Positions 32,259 through 41,900 of a stretch of 64,000 nucleotides of DNA are shown in pieces. Location: assembly GCA_965223235.1 (NCBI GenBank), contig CBDCVV010000022.1, positions 310,001 through 374,000 of the forward strand. The letters run 5' to 3'. How positions within the stretch are numbered: the stretch's first letter is position 1; each line of letters opens with the position of its first letter. The notes beneath the pieces are model-generated. The model had not been told where the DNA came from and ran no database searches. It was given only the letters and a program-made list of their open reading frames with translations. Position numbers and translations under genes: made by a program. Origin of the DNA: UBA2589 sp965223235 (GTDB lineage: Bacteria > Gemmatimonadota > Gemmatimonadetes > Longimicrobiales > Gaopeijiaceae).

Positions 32259-35200
32259 CTACGGCTGTACACACGAAGCATTGCCCGAGCCTGTCCCGCT
32301 CACCGTCACGCCGTTGTCCGTACACGTCCCGCCCACGTCGAAGAAGCCGTTGTTTTCGAGAAACGACCCGGCCTCGAACGTTAGGTTCGCAGCAATCGTG
32401 AGCGTGAACGTCGCGTCCAAAGTCATCGTCCCGTCGAGGGTCATACTCCCACCGACATTCGCGTCGGTGACGAAGTTCACGTCCGATCCGGTGACGAGTA
32501 GTTCTGCGAACCTCGAACCCCCAGCGGCAGGACCTGGATTCTCGAAGTCGACGGTCTGCGTCGCCGCACCGTCGAGCACGACAAGGTGGGTGCCGGTTGC
32601 GGTAAACGACGTGAGACTGAAGCCGATCTCCTCGATGAAGTTGCCGGCCACCCGTAGGGTCCCCGCCGAGAACGAACCCTCTGAACCCGCACCACGGAAC
32701 AGGACGTTGCCCTCGACATCCACCTCGCCCGACGCATCCTGCATGATCAAGAGAGCGCTCTCGAGGACGGAGAGATTGCCTTGGACGTCCAGCGTTTGTG
32801 CCCCGATCGTGAGGTTGCCCGACCCATTGACGATCACATCGCCGGTCGCGGCCGTCAGCCCTGCAAGGGAGGCCGTGCCCGTCACGATCACGTCTTGATA
32901 GCTCAACCCCGACTGGATCGACTGCGATGTCCCAAAGAATTCGGTCGTCGCTGGACTAAAGGTGCCAGACGCCGCGATGGACGAACCGACCTCGACCTCG
33001 GACAGGGTGATCGCGGATCCGGACACCGTAGAGAACGCGCCGTCGACGGTGAGTATGCCGGCGCCGAAGACCGCAGCGCCGATCGAGACATCGAACGTAC
33101 CGGCAACCGCGACGTCGTTCGGCATGGAGACGTCGCCCCCCGCGACTTCGAGTCCCTGAAACCGCGCGGCGTCACCGGTCGTGCCGGCATTCTGGATTGT
33201 GACGGTTTGCGGGAGTGCCCCATCGAGCTGCACGAGGTGGGTCCCGCTGGCCGTAAAGCTCGTCAGCGCGAACCCGACCTCCTGCGTGAAGTCCCCCGCA
33301 ACGCGGAGCGTGCCCGCCGTCAAAGAACCGTTCGAGTCTCCACCCCGGAAGAGGACGCTTCCCTCGAGGTCGACCAGTCCGGCTGGGTCCGTCATCGCGA
33401 GTACGCCGCTTTCGAGGACGGACGCGTTGCCCGCGATCGTGAGCGTGTCTGACCCAACCGTCAGAGACCCGGCCTCGGTGATCGTAAGCGCACCGCTAAA
33501 CGCGGTACTCCCGGACAGCGCTAGGGAGCCCGTCACGATCACATCCTGATAGGGAAGATCTGGCTGAATCGTTTGAGCCGGTCCGAAGAACTCCGTGGTC
33601 GCTACGCTGTACGTGCCAGCCACCGTCATGGTGGCGCCGAGTTCGACCGTCGCGTTCGAGAGCGTCGAACCCGCGACCGTCGTGAGGTCACCCGCAACCG
33701 TGAAGGGACCTGCGCCCGACACGGTCGAGGCCACGGTGAGGCTCGCATCGCCTACGGCGACAACGGGGTTGGGCATGACTACATCGCCCCCAGTCATGTC
33801 GAGATTCGCGAAGCGCGCGCTGTTCCCCGTCAGTCCCGCGTTATTGAAGTCAATCGTTTGCGGCCCGACCCCGTCGAAGATCACTCGGTGAGTCCCCGAC
33901 GCGGTAAACGACGAAAGGTCGAATCCGACGTCCTGAGTGAAGTTGCCAGCCATCCGTATCGTGCCTGCGGTCAGCGACCCGTTGGAATCACCCCCAGAAA
34001 AGGAGGCGTTCCCTTCGAGGTCGATCTCGCCGGCCGGATCAGTCATCGCGAGCAGACCGCTTTGAGTCACGGATAGATCCCCGGCGATCGATAAACTTTG
34101 GGCCCCTACCACGAGACTCCCGGTGTCCGAGATCGTCAGTCCACCGGTGAACGCCGTGGCTCCCATGAGCTCGGCGCTGCCTGTGACGGCCACGTCTTGA
34201 TAGCTGAGTCCGGCTTGGATCTGTTGGTTCGTGCCGAAGAACTCCGTGGTGGAGGGTGTGAACGATCCTGTCACAGACATCGCGCCGCCGAGCTCGCTAT
34301 CGACCACCGAGATCGTCGACCCGGACACCGACGAGAGGTCGCCTTCGACCCGGAGCGGCCCCGCTCCGCTCACGGTGGCCGAAGAGGTAATCGACAGGGC
34401 GCCCAAGACGACAACCGCATTGGGGAAGACGACATCCACCCCGGCGATCTCGACGTCGGCAAAGCGGGATGTGTTTCCGCTCGAACCAGCGTTCTGGATC
34501 GTGACGGTTTGCGTGGCGGAGCCATCGAAAACCACCTCGTGTGTATCCGATGCGGTGAAAGGTGTCAGGCTGACCCCGACCTGTTGCGTGAAATCGCCCG
34601 CGACCATGAGTCGGCCCCCAGTAAGGAGGCCATCGGTGTTCCCCCCGCCGAAGGTGGCGCTCCCCGCGGCGTCCACAACGCCAGCCGGGTCCGTCATGGA
34701 TAGGACACCGCTCTCGATCACCATTAGATCGCCAGCTACCGCGACCGAGTCGCCCCCTACCGCGAGCGAGCCCGAGTTCCGAACCCAGAGGTCGGACGCT
34801 GCATCGACGGTGCCGGCGAGGGTATAGCCGCCCCGCACAATCGTTCGGGGGACCACGCCTCGGACAGATCCCGATCCGGTGAGCTCCAACGTGCCGCTTC
34901 CGGTAATGCCGGACCCGTCGGCAAGGGCATCACCCGCCACGAAGAGCGTTTGCGCGCCGACATCGACAGAGGATCCCACCTCTTGTCCGAGGCCCGCGAT
35001 GCTGTCGTTCGCACCGAGAAGCGGTTGGTTTGCTCCCGCGAAGATGTAGATCGTGTCGCCTGCGGAGGGCGCTCCCTCTGGGAGCCAGTTCAGAGCGCTC
35101 GACCAGTCGGTACTCGCCGCGTCGGAGCGCCAGACCTTCGTGTACCCCACAGGTAGCGGGCTCTCGACAACAATTTGTGCGCTGTCTGACACGCCCTCGC

Positions 35201-35768
35201 TCGTTGCTATCACCGTCGTCCCTCCGGCCGTGAGCGCGGTCACCAATCCCGTGGAAGCGTCGACCGTGGCGACCCCGGAATCCGTGCTCGTCCACAAGAC
35301 CGCGCGGCCCGTGAGTGGCTGGGCGTTCGCGTCTAGAGTAGCCGCCGCCAAAGTGAGTGTGTCGCCTACGTCCAGGAGCGAGCTGTCGGGAGTGATCTGA
35401 ACGCTGGCGACCGGGACCGGTTGTACCTCGACCGTGCCCGAACCCGTCACGCCCTCGACCGTGGCCGAGACTGTGGTCGTACCCACGCCCACACCGGTCA
35501 CGACACCAGATGCGCTCACGGTCGCCACATCCGTGTCCGCGGTGCTCCAAGCGATGACGCGTCCTGTGAGCGTGTTCCCTGCCGCATCGCGGGCCGTGGC
35601 CGAGTACGTCACCTGACCACCAACTTCAATCGACGCGAGATCGGGAGTCACCGACACTGACGCCACCGATTCGGGGTCAGGTGGGTCTACGGGACCCGAT
35701 GAACCGCACGCACTCGTAGCGGCCAGAAGGAAGGGAAGGACTACTCGGGTGCGATGGGGGCGTCGCAT
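32259..35768 (-). CDS. Giant repeat lipoprotein 1 (Big_2 plus four long repeats)
   Basis: Exported protein of 1169 residues. ATG 35768 gives a basic start and signal ending LLAATSAC (likely lipoprotein). Two Ig-like Big_2 domains (about 35-115 and 120-200; motifs VSVTPDLASIEVGGQVTYSA, GVVTGVGVGTTTVSATVEGV) lead to a conserved segment shared by all three paralogues (GYTKVWRSDA, NWLPEGAPSAGDTIYIF, GANQPLLG). Four diverged repeats of about 212-216 residues follow, each with SG.LT.(G/A)..L.VAGDL, VMTDPAG.VD.EG, L.AGTLRVAGNFT and F.ASGTH.V.LDGA..QTV. The C-terminus is SFLENNGFFDVGGTC...GTGSGNASC. The Gly/Thr/Ser-rich beta pattern suggests an elongated beta-helix surface fibre, which is inference. 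Repeats are clearly less alike than in the two neighbouring paralogues. Confidence 0.82.
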   Translation of the reverse strand: MRRPHRTRVVLPFLLAATSACGSSGPVDPPDPESVASVSVTPDLASIEVGGQVTYSATARDAAGNTLTGRVIAWSTADTDVATVSASGVVTGVGVGTTTVSATVEGVTGSGTVEVQPVPVASVQITPDSSLLDVGDTLTLAAATLDANAQPLTGRAVLWTSTDSGVATVDASTGLVTALTAGGTTVIATSEGVSDSAQIVVESPLPVGYTKVWRSDAASTDWSSALNWLPEGAPSAGDTIYIFAGANQPLLGANDSIAGLGQEVGSSVDVGAQTLFVAGDALADGSGITGSGTLELTGSGSVRGVVPRTIVRGGYTLAGTVDAASDLWVRNSGSLAVGGDSVAVAGDLMVIESGVLSMTDPAGVVDAAGSATFGGGNTDGLLTGGRLMVAGDFTQQVGVSLTPFTASDTHEVVFDGSATQTVTIQNAGSSGNTSRFADVEIAGVDVVFPNAVVVLGALSITSSATVSGAGPLRVEGDLSSVSGSTISVVDSELGGAMSVTGSFTPSTTEFFGTNQQIQAGLSYQDVAVTGSAELMGATAFTGGLTISDTGSLVVGAQSLSIAGDLSVTQSGLLAMTDPAGEIDLEGNASFSGGDSNGSLTAGTIRMAGNFTQDVGFDLSSFTASGTHRVIFDGVGPQTIDFNNAGLTGNSARFANLDMTGGDVVMPNPVVAVGDASLTVASTVSGAGPFTVAGDLTTVAGSTLSNATVELGATMTVAGTYSVATTEFFGPAQTIQPDLPYQDVIVTGSLALSGSTAFSGALTITEAGSLTVGSDTLTIAGNASVLESGVLAMTDPAGLVDLEGSVLFRGGDSNGSLTAGTLRVAGDFTQEVGFALTSFTASGTHLVQLDGALPQTVTIQNAGTTGDAARFQGLEVAGGDVSMPNDVAVAGTFDVSIGAAVFGAGILTVDGAFSTVSGSAITLSEVEVGSSIAASGTFSPATTEFFGTSQSIQSGLSYQDVIVTGTASLAGLTAATGDVIVNGSGNLTIGAQTLDVQGNLSVLESALLIMQDASGEVDVEGNVLFRGAGSEGSFSAGTLRVAGNFIEEIGFSLTSFTATGTHLVVLDGAATQTVDFENPGPAAGGSRFAELLVTGSDVNFVTDANVGGSMTLDGTMTLDATFTLTIAANLTFEAGSFLENNGFFDVGGTCTDNGVTVSGTGSGNASCVQP

Positions 35769-35904
35769 ATCCGATCCAGTGCGATGGGCGCATGAGGGCT
35801 CAGCTCTAAGGCCATCCGTTACCGGGGCCATCTATCAAAAGATAGGGAGGCTCATGGCTCGGCGCTCGATGATTCTCGGGGTTCCGCGGGGCGGGCGGGG
35901 GGAC

Positions 35905-35934
35905 CCGAGGGCCTGCACGAACGGCCGCCCTCGG
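35905..35934 (-). terminator. Hairpin after giant repeat lipoprotein 2
   Basis: CCGAGGGC (35905-35912) and GCCCTCGG (35927-35934) form a perfect 8-bp stem, extended by GGA/TCC beyond one mismatch. It lies 30 bases after the stop of the 38858-35964 gene on the minus strand. There is no U-tract, so strength is uncertain. Confidence 0.45.
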
Positions 35935-35963
35935 ATCCGCGTGCTATCGTAACGCTGCAGACA

Positions 35964-38858
35964 TCAGGGAGTGATACATGCGTTATTACCACCGCCAGTT
36001 CCGGTGACGGTGCCTCCTTGGTCGATGCACGTGCCTCCGATCGTGATCGTTCCATTGTTCTCGAGAAACGAGCCTGCTCCCAAGACGAGGTCTGCAAGGG
36101 TCTCGAACGTAAAGGGGGAGTTGAGCGTTGTGGTGGCGGTGAAAAGCGCGTTGCCGGTCGCGACGACGTTCGAAACGATCGCGACGTCGGTTCCACTGAA
36201 GTCGACAGCGTTGAAGTGTGAGAAGCCGGGTGACGAGGATGGTGCCGCGAAGCTCACCGTCTGGGAGCCGGCACCGTCTAGCACCGTCAGGTGGCTCCCC
36301 GACGCGTCGAAGGACGCCGAACTCAAGGTGCCGCCCTGAGTGAAGTCGCCCGCAACACGCAGCACACCTGCCGTGAGCAGTGTATCCGTGCTCGGTCCGT
36401 TGAATACCGCGTTGCCCTCCACATCAACCACGTCCGCCGGATCCGTCATCACCAACAGTCCCCCCGGGGAGAGGGACTCCACCAACAAGTCACCACCCAC
36501 CGTCAGCGTCTGACCACCCGGTGACAGAACGCCCCCGGAGGTCAGCGTCAACGTGCCCGGTATCGCGGTAGCTGCCGCCAGGATCGCCGCTCCGGTCACC
36601 TCTATATCCTGGTAGCCCAACCCCGCCGGGATCACATGTGACAGACCGAAGAACTCCGTCGTCGCTGGGCTGAACGTTCCGCCTATTGTCGTCGCGCCAC
36701 CTAGTTCCACCCGGTCAGGCGACACCGTCGAACCCGCGGACGTAGTGAAGTCACCCTCCACGCGCAGCGTCGTGCTTCCCGTCACGGACGTCGGGTTTAG
36801 CAGCGTCAAGTCGTCGATCACGACCACATTCGAAGCCAGGGTCACATCGCCCCCGTTCAGCTCGACGGCGTTGAAGTGTGAGAAGCCGGGTGACGAGGAT
36901 GGTGCCGCGAAGCTCACCGTCTGGGAGCCGGCACCGTCTAGCACCGTCAGGTGGCTCCCCGACGCGTCGAAGGACGCCGAACTCAAGGTGCCGCCCTGAG
37001 TGAAGTTGCCGGCAACCCGCAGTACGCCCGCAGTGAGGTGTGTCTCCGTGCTCGGTCCGTTGAACACCGCGTTGCCCTCCACATCAACCACGTCCGCCGG
37101 ATCCGTCATCACCAACAGTCCCCCCGGGGAGAGGGACTCCACCAACAAGTCACCACCCACCGTCAGCGTCTGACCACCCGGTGACAGAACGCCCCCGGAG
37201 GTCAGCGTCAACGTGCCCGGTATCGCGGTAGCTGCCGCCAGGATCGCCGCTCCGGTCACCTCTATATCCTGGTAGCCCAACCCCGCCGGGATCACATGTG
37301 ACAGACCGAAGAACTCCGTCGTCGCTGGGCTGAACGTTCCGCCTATTGTCGTCGCGCCACCTAGTTCCACCCGGTCAGGCGACACCGTCGAACCCGCGGA
37401 CGTAGTGAAGTCACCCTCCACGCGCAGCGTCGTGCTTCCCGTCACGGACGTCGGGTTTAGCAGCGTCAAGTCGTCGATCACGACCACATTCGAAGCCAGG
37501 GTCACATCGCCCCCGTTCAGCTCGACGGCGTTGAAGTGTGAGAAGCCGGGTGACGAGGATGGTGCCGCGAAGCTCACCGTCTGGGGACCAGCACCGTCCA
37601 ACACGGTCAGGTGCGTGCCGGAGGCGTCGAAGGACGCCGAACTCAAGGTGCCGCCCTGAGTGAAGTTGCCGGCAACCCGCAGTACGCCCGCAGTGAGGTG
37701 TGTCTCCGTGCTCGGTCCGTTGAACACCGCGTTGCCCTCCACATCAACCACGTCCGCCGCATCTGTCATCACCAACAGTCCCCCCGGGGAGAGGGACTCC
37801 ACCAACAAGTCACCTCCCACCGTCAACGTCTGACCACCCGGTGACAAGATCCCCCCCAGCGTGAGCGTCAACGTGCCGGAGGTCATCGATCCGTTGAGCG
37901 AATAGGGAGCGACGATCCTCGTCTCCGGAACCGTACCCCGGACGACTCCGAATCCGGTCAGCTCGAGGAGGCCGCTCCCGGTGATCCCGTTGCCATCCGC
38001 GAGCACGTCGCCCGACACGAAGAGCGTGTTGGCACCCACATCTACCGTCGAGCCCACCTCTTGACCGAGTCCCGCAATCGTGTCCGCCTTTCCCATGAGC
38101 GGCTGGTTCGCACCTGCGAAGATGTAGACCGTGTCCGCTTCCGTCGGCTCGCCCGCCGGCAGCCAGTTCACGGCGTTCGACCAGTCCGTGTCGGTTGCAT
38201 CCGAACGCCACACCTTCGTGTACCCGACCGGAAGCGAGTTGTCCACGACAACGACGACCGCCGTGTCTGAAACCCCTTCGCTCGTCGCGATCACCGACGT
38301 CGATCCGGCTGATGCCGCTGTGACGAGCCCGCTCGCGCCATCGACCGTCGCTACCGCTGCGTCCGCACTCGTCCACATGACCGTACGCCCGATGAGCGTG
38401 GCCCCGCTCCCGTCCAGTGTCGTAGCACTCAGTGTAACCGTGTCCGACACGTTCAACCCCACGCTGTCCGGCGCAACTTCAACGCTCGCAACAGGGACCG
38501 GGATCACGACAACCGTCGCCACCCCAGTCACCCCTTCCGAGGTCGCCGAAACCGTGGTCGCACCCGCGGCCACTCCGGTAACCAACCCCGTCGCGTTCAC
38601 TGTCGCGACCGCGGCGTCAGCGGTCGTCCATGTGATCGCTCGACCGCTCAGCGTGTTCCCCGATGCATCACGCGTGGACGCAGCGTACGTCTGCGTTGCA
38701 CCCACCTCGACCGACGTGCTGTCCGGTGTCACAACCACGCTCGCCACAGCTGGCGGATCGGGATCCGGATCCGGCTCGGTCGGCGTGGAGGAACACGCTA
38801 GAGCGAGACTGCACGCAAGCATCGCAATCGTCGGAGTGAATCGGTCATTGAATGGCAT
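35964..38858 (-). CDS. Giant repeat lipoprotein 2 (Big_2 plus near-identical repeats)
   Basis: Exported protein of 964 residues. ATG 38858 is preceded by GGGAGA and followed by a lipoprotein signal ending SLALACSS. The spacer EPDPDPDPP leads into two Big_2 Ig-like domains (VVVTPDSTSVEVGATQTYAA, GLVTGVAAGATTVSATSEGV) and the shared segment GYTKVWRSDA...NWLPAGEPTEADTVYIFA. Three copies of a 220-residue repeat follow, with GTLTLTSGGVLSPGGQTLTV, GGLLVMTDPADVVDVEGNAV, HLTAGVLRVAGNFTQGGTLS and SPGFSHFNAVELNGGDVTL; the copies are almost identical in protein and DNA. The C-terminus (SFLENNGTITIGGTC...GTGGGNNACITP) is shared with the paralogues and carries two Cys. A surface adhesin or fibre role is inferred. 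The gene lies between two paralogues on the same strand. Confidence 0.83.
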   Translation of the reverse strand: MPFNDRFTPTIAMLACSLALACSSTPTEPDPDPDPPAVASVVVTPDSTSVEVGATQTYAASTRDASGNTLSGRAITWTTADAAVATVNATGLVTGVAAGATTVSATSEGVTGVATVVVIPVPVASVEVAPDSVGLNVSDTVTLSATTLDGSGATLIGRTVMWTSADAAVATVDGASGLVTAASAGSTSVIATSEGVSDTAVVVVVDNSLPVGYTKVWRSDATDTDWSNAVNWLPAGEPTEADTVYIFAGANQPLMGKADTIAGLGQEVGSTVDVGANTLFVSGDVLADGNGITGSGLLELTGFGVVRGTVPETRIVAPYSLNGSMTSGTLTLTLGGILSPGGQTLTVGGDLLVESLSPGGLLVMTDAADVVDVEGNAVFNGPSTETHLTAGVLRVAGNFTQGGTLSSASFDASGTHLTVLDGAGPQTVSFAAPSSSPGFSHFNAVELNGGDVTLASNVVVIDDLTLLNPTSVTGSTTLRVEGDFTTSAGSTVSPDRVELGGATTIGGTFSPATTEFFGLSHVIPAGLGYQDIEVTGAAILAAATAIPGTLTLTSGGVLSPGGQTLTVGGDLLVESLSPGGLLVMTDPADVVDVEGNAVFNGPSTETHLTAGVLRVAGNFTQGGTLSSASFDASGSHLTVLDGAGSQTVSFAAPSSSPGFSHFNAVELNGGDVTLASNVVVIDDLTLLNPTSVTGSTTLRVEGDFTTSAGSTVSPDRVELGGATTIGGTFSPATTEFFGLSHVIPAGLGYQDIEVTGAAILAAATAIPGTLTLTSGGVLSPGGQTLTVGGDLLVESLSPGGLLVMTDPADVVDVEGNAVFNGPSTDTLLTAGVLRVAGDFTQGGTLSSASFDASGSHLTVLDGAGSQTVSFAAPSSSPGFSHFNAVDFSGTDVAIVSNVVATGNALFTATTTLNSPFTFETLADLVLGAGSFLENNGTITIGGTCIDQGGTVTGTGGGNNACITP
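36185..37845. repeat. Intragenic tandem repeat, 660-bp period
   Basis: About two and a half units inside giant lipoprotein gene 2. Anchors such as GAAGTGTGAGAAGCCGGGTG recur at about 36213, 36873 and 37533, exactly 660 bases apart (220 codons, so frame is kept). By direct comparison 36406-36925 and 37066-37585 show no difference over 520 bases; the third unit differs at scattered sites (for example CCGCATCTG against CCGGATCCG near 37758). Identity this high implies recent duplication or gene conversion. Confidence 0.92.
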
Positions 38859-38948
38859 CTGGGATCTCCCACGGGGCGGTTCACAAGGGCCACTACCCTT
38901 ACTATTTCGTAAAACAGGCCGGCATGGGATCATCATTGGGTCCCATCG

Positions 38949-41900
38949 CTAAGGAATGATGCAGGCGTTGTTCCCACCCCCCGTGCCGGTCACCGTCGCG
39001 CCCAGGTCCGTGCACGTACCTGTGATGTTGATGGTTCCGTTGTTCACCAGGTTCGAACCCAGACCGAGCGTAAGGTCTGCGGCCATCTCGAAGGTGAACG
39101 TCGCGTTCATCGTCATTGCCCCGGTGAGGGACACGTCGCCCAGGCTCGCCGCCCCGGAAGAGATCGTGACGTCGCCGCCCGCGAGTTCGAGGTCGTTGAA
39201 GTACGACCGGTCGAGCGTCACGCCCGGGAAGAAGAAGCTCACCGTCTGAGGCGCTACTCCATCCAACACGGTCCGGTGGGTACCCGACGCCTGGAACGAC
39301 TGAACACTCGACCCGAGCGTCGTGAAGTTCCCTGCGACACGTAGCGTACCGGCCGTCATCGTTCCCGCCGTACTTGCTCCGCCGAACGTCACGTGGCCGT
39401 CGATGTCCACCTCATCCGCAGCATCGGTCATCACCAGCAACCCACCACTCTCGGTGCTCATGCTCCCACCGACCGCCAGCGCCTGACCCGCTACCGTCAA
39501 CGCTCCCCCATCCGACACCGTCAACGTGCCCGTGAGACTCGTCGCACCTGTGAGACTCACCGTTCCGAGAACCGTGACGTCTTGGTAGTCGAGCGTCGGC
39601 GGGATCAGCTGGCCCGTACCGAAGAACACCGCTTCTTGCGGACTGAACGTGCCCGCGATCGTGTAGTCTCCTCCCAACGCAACGCGCGTCGGCGACACGT
39701 CGGACCCGGCAGGTGTCGTCAGTGCACCCCAAGCCACCAGCCCCGCGTCGCCTGTGAGCGACGTCGGGTTCAGCATCGTCAGATCGCCGTTGACCTCCAT
39801 GTTCGACGCCATCGTGACGTCACCACCCGCGAGTTCGAGGTCGTTGAAGTACGACCGGTCGAGCGTCACGCCCGGGAAGAAGAAGCTCACCGTCTGGGGC
39901 GCTACTCCATCCAACACGGTCCGGTGGGTACCCGACGCCTGGAACGACTGAACACTCGACCCGAGCGTCGTGAAGTTCCCCGCGACACGTAGCGTGCCCG
40001 CTGTCATCGTTCCCGCCGTACTCGCTCCGCCGAACGTCACGTGGCCGTCGATGTCCACCTCATCCGCAGCATCCGTCATCACCAGCAACCCGCCACTCTG
40101 GATGCTCATGCTCCCACCGACCGCCAACGCCTGACCCGCTACCGTCAACACTCCGCTATCCGACACCGTCAACGTGCCTGTGAGACTCGTCGCAGCTGTG
40201 AGACTCACTGTTCCGAGAACCGTGACGTCTTGGTAGTCGAGCGTCGGCGGGATCTGCTGGCCCGTACCGAAGAACACCGCTTCTTGCGGACTGAACGTGC
40301 CCGCGATCGTGTAGTCTCCTCCTAGCGCAACGCGCGTCGGCGACACGTCGGAACCGGCAGGTGTCGTCAGCGCACCCCAAGCCACCAGCCCCTCGTCGCC
40401 TGTGAGTGACGTCGGGTTCAGCATCGTCAGATCGCCGTTGACCTCCATGTTCGACGCCATCGTGACGTCACCGCCCGCGAGTTCGAGGTCGTTGAAGTAC
40501 GACCGGTCGAGCGTCACGCCCGGGAAGAAGAAGCTCACCGTCTGAGGCGCTGCTCCATCCAACACCGTCCGGTGGGTACCCGACGCCTGGAACGACTGAA
40601 CACTCGACCCGAGCGTCGTGAAGTTCCCCGCGACACGTAGCGTGCCCGCTGTCATCGTTCCCGCCGTACTCGCTCCGCCGAACGTCACGTGGCCGTCGAT
40701 GTCCACCTCATCCGCAGCATCCGTCATCACCAGCAACCCGCCACTCTGGATGCTCATGCTCCCACCGACCGCCAACGCCTGACCCGCTACCGTCAACACT
40801 CCGCTATCCGACACCGTCAACGTGCCTGTGAGACTCGTCGCAGCTGTGAGACTCACTGTTCCGAGAACCGTGACGTCTTGGTAGTCGAGCGTCGGCGGGA
40901 TCAGCTGGCCCGTACCGAAGAACACCGCTTCTTGCGGACTGAACGTGCCCGCGATCGTGTAGTCTCCTCCTAGCGCAACGCGCGTCGGCGACACGTCGGA
41001 ACCGGCAGGTGTCGTCAGCGCACCCCAAGCCACCAGCCCCTCGTCGCCTGTGAGTGACGTCGGGTTCAGCATCGTCAGATCGCCGTTGACCTCCATGTTC
41101 GACGCCATCGTGACGTCACCGCCCGCGAGTTCGAGGTCGTTGAAGTACGACCGGTCGAGCGTCACGCCCGGGAAGAAGAAGCTCACCGTCTGAGGCGCTG
41201 CTCCATCCAACACCGTCCGGTGGGTACCCGACGCCTGGAACGACTGAACACTCGACCCGAGCGTCGTGAAGTTCCCCGCGACACGTAGCGTGCCCGCTGT
41301 CATCGTTCCCGCCGTACTCGCTCCGCCGAACGTCACGTGGCCGTCGATGTCCACCTCATCCGCAGCATCCGTCATCACCAGCAACCCGCCACTCTGGATG
41401 CTCATGCTCCCACCGACCGCCAACGCCTGACCCGCTACCGTCAACACTCCGCTATCCGACACCGTCAACGTGCCTGTCACCCCGGTCGGGCCGCCAAGTG
41501 CGTAGGAGGAAACGACGCTCAACCTCGGTACCGTCCCCTGGAGCACTCCGGAGCCCGTAAGCTCGAGCGTCCCGCTTCCTACGATTCCGTTTCCGTCCGC
41601 AAGCACATCGCCCGACACCATGAGCGTGTTCGCACCCACGTCCACAGCCGACCCCATCTCCTGGCCGAACCCCGCGATCGTGTCCGCCTTGCCCAACAGC
41701 GGTTGGTTGGCGCCCGCTAGGATGAACACCGTGTCCGCTTCCGTCGGCTCGCCCGCGGGCAGCCAGTTCACCGCGTTCGACCAGTCCGTGTCCGAGGCGT
41801 CCGAACGCCACACCTTCGTGTAGCCAACCGGGAGCGAGTTGTCGACTACCACGACAACCGCGGTGTCGGAGACCCCTTCGCTCGTCGCAACCACCGACGT

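Noticed and set aside
32781..34703. Several open frames of about 100-220 codons antisense to giant lipoprotein 1
   Set aside because: They recur because the repeat is Thr/Ser/Gly-rich on the minus strand; they carry no start signals and translate to Arg-rich low-complexity sequence.
35832..35845. Short palindrome CTATC AAAA GATAG upstream of giant lipoprotein 1
   Set aside because: Arms of 5 bases are short enough to occur by chance, and the upstream regions of the two paralogues do not repeat it.
36185..41473. Possible CRISPR array or satellite DNA
   Set aside because: The repeats are 648 and 660 bases long, contiguous, coding and in frame, without short spaced repeats and spacers.
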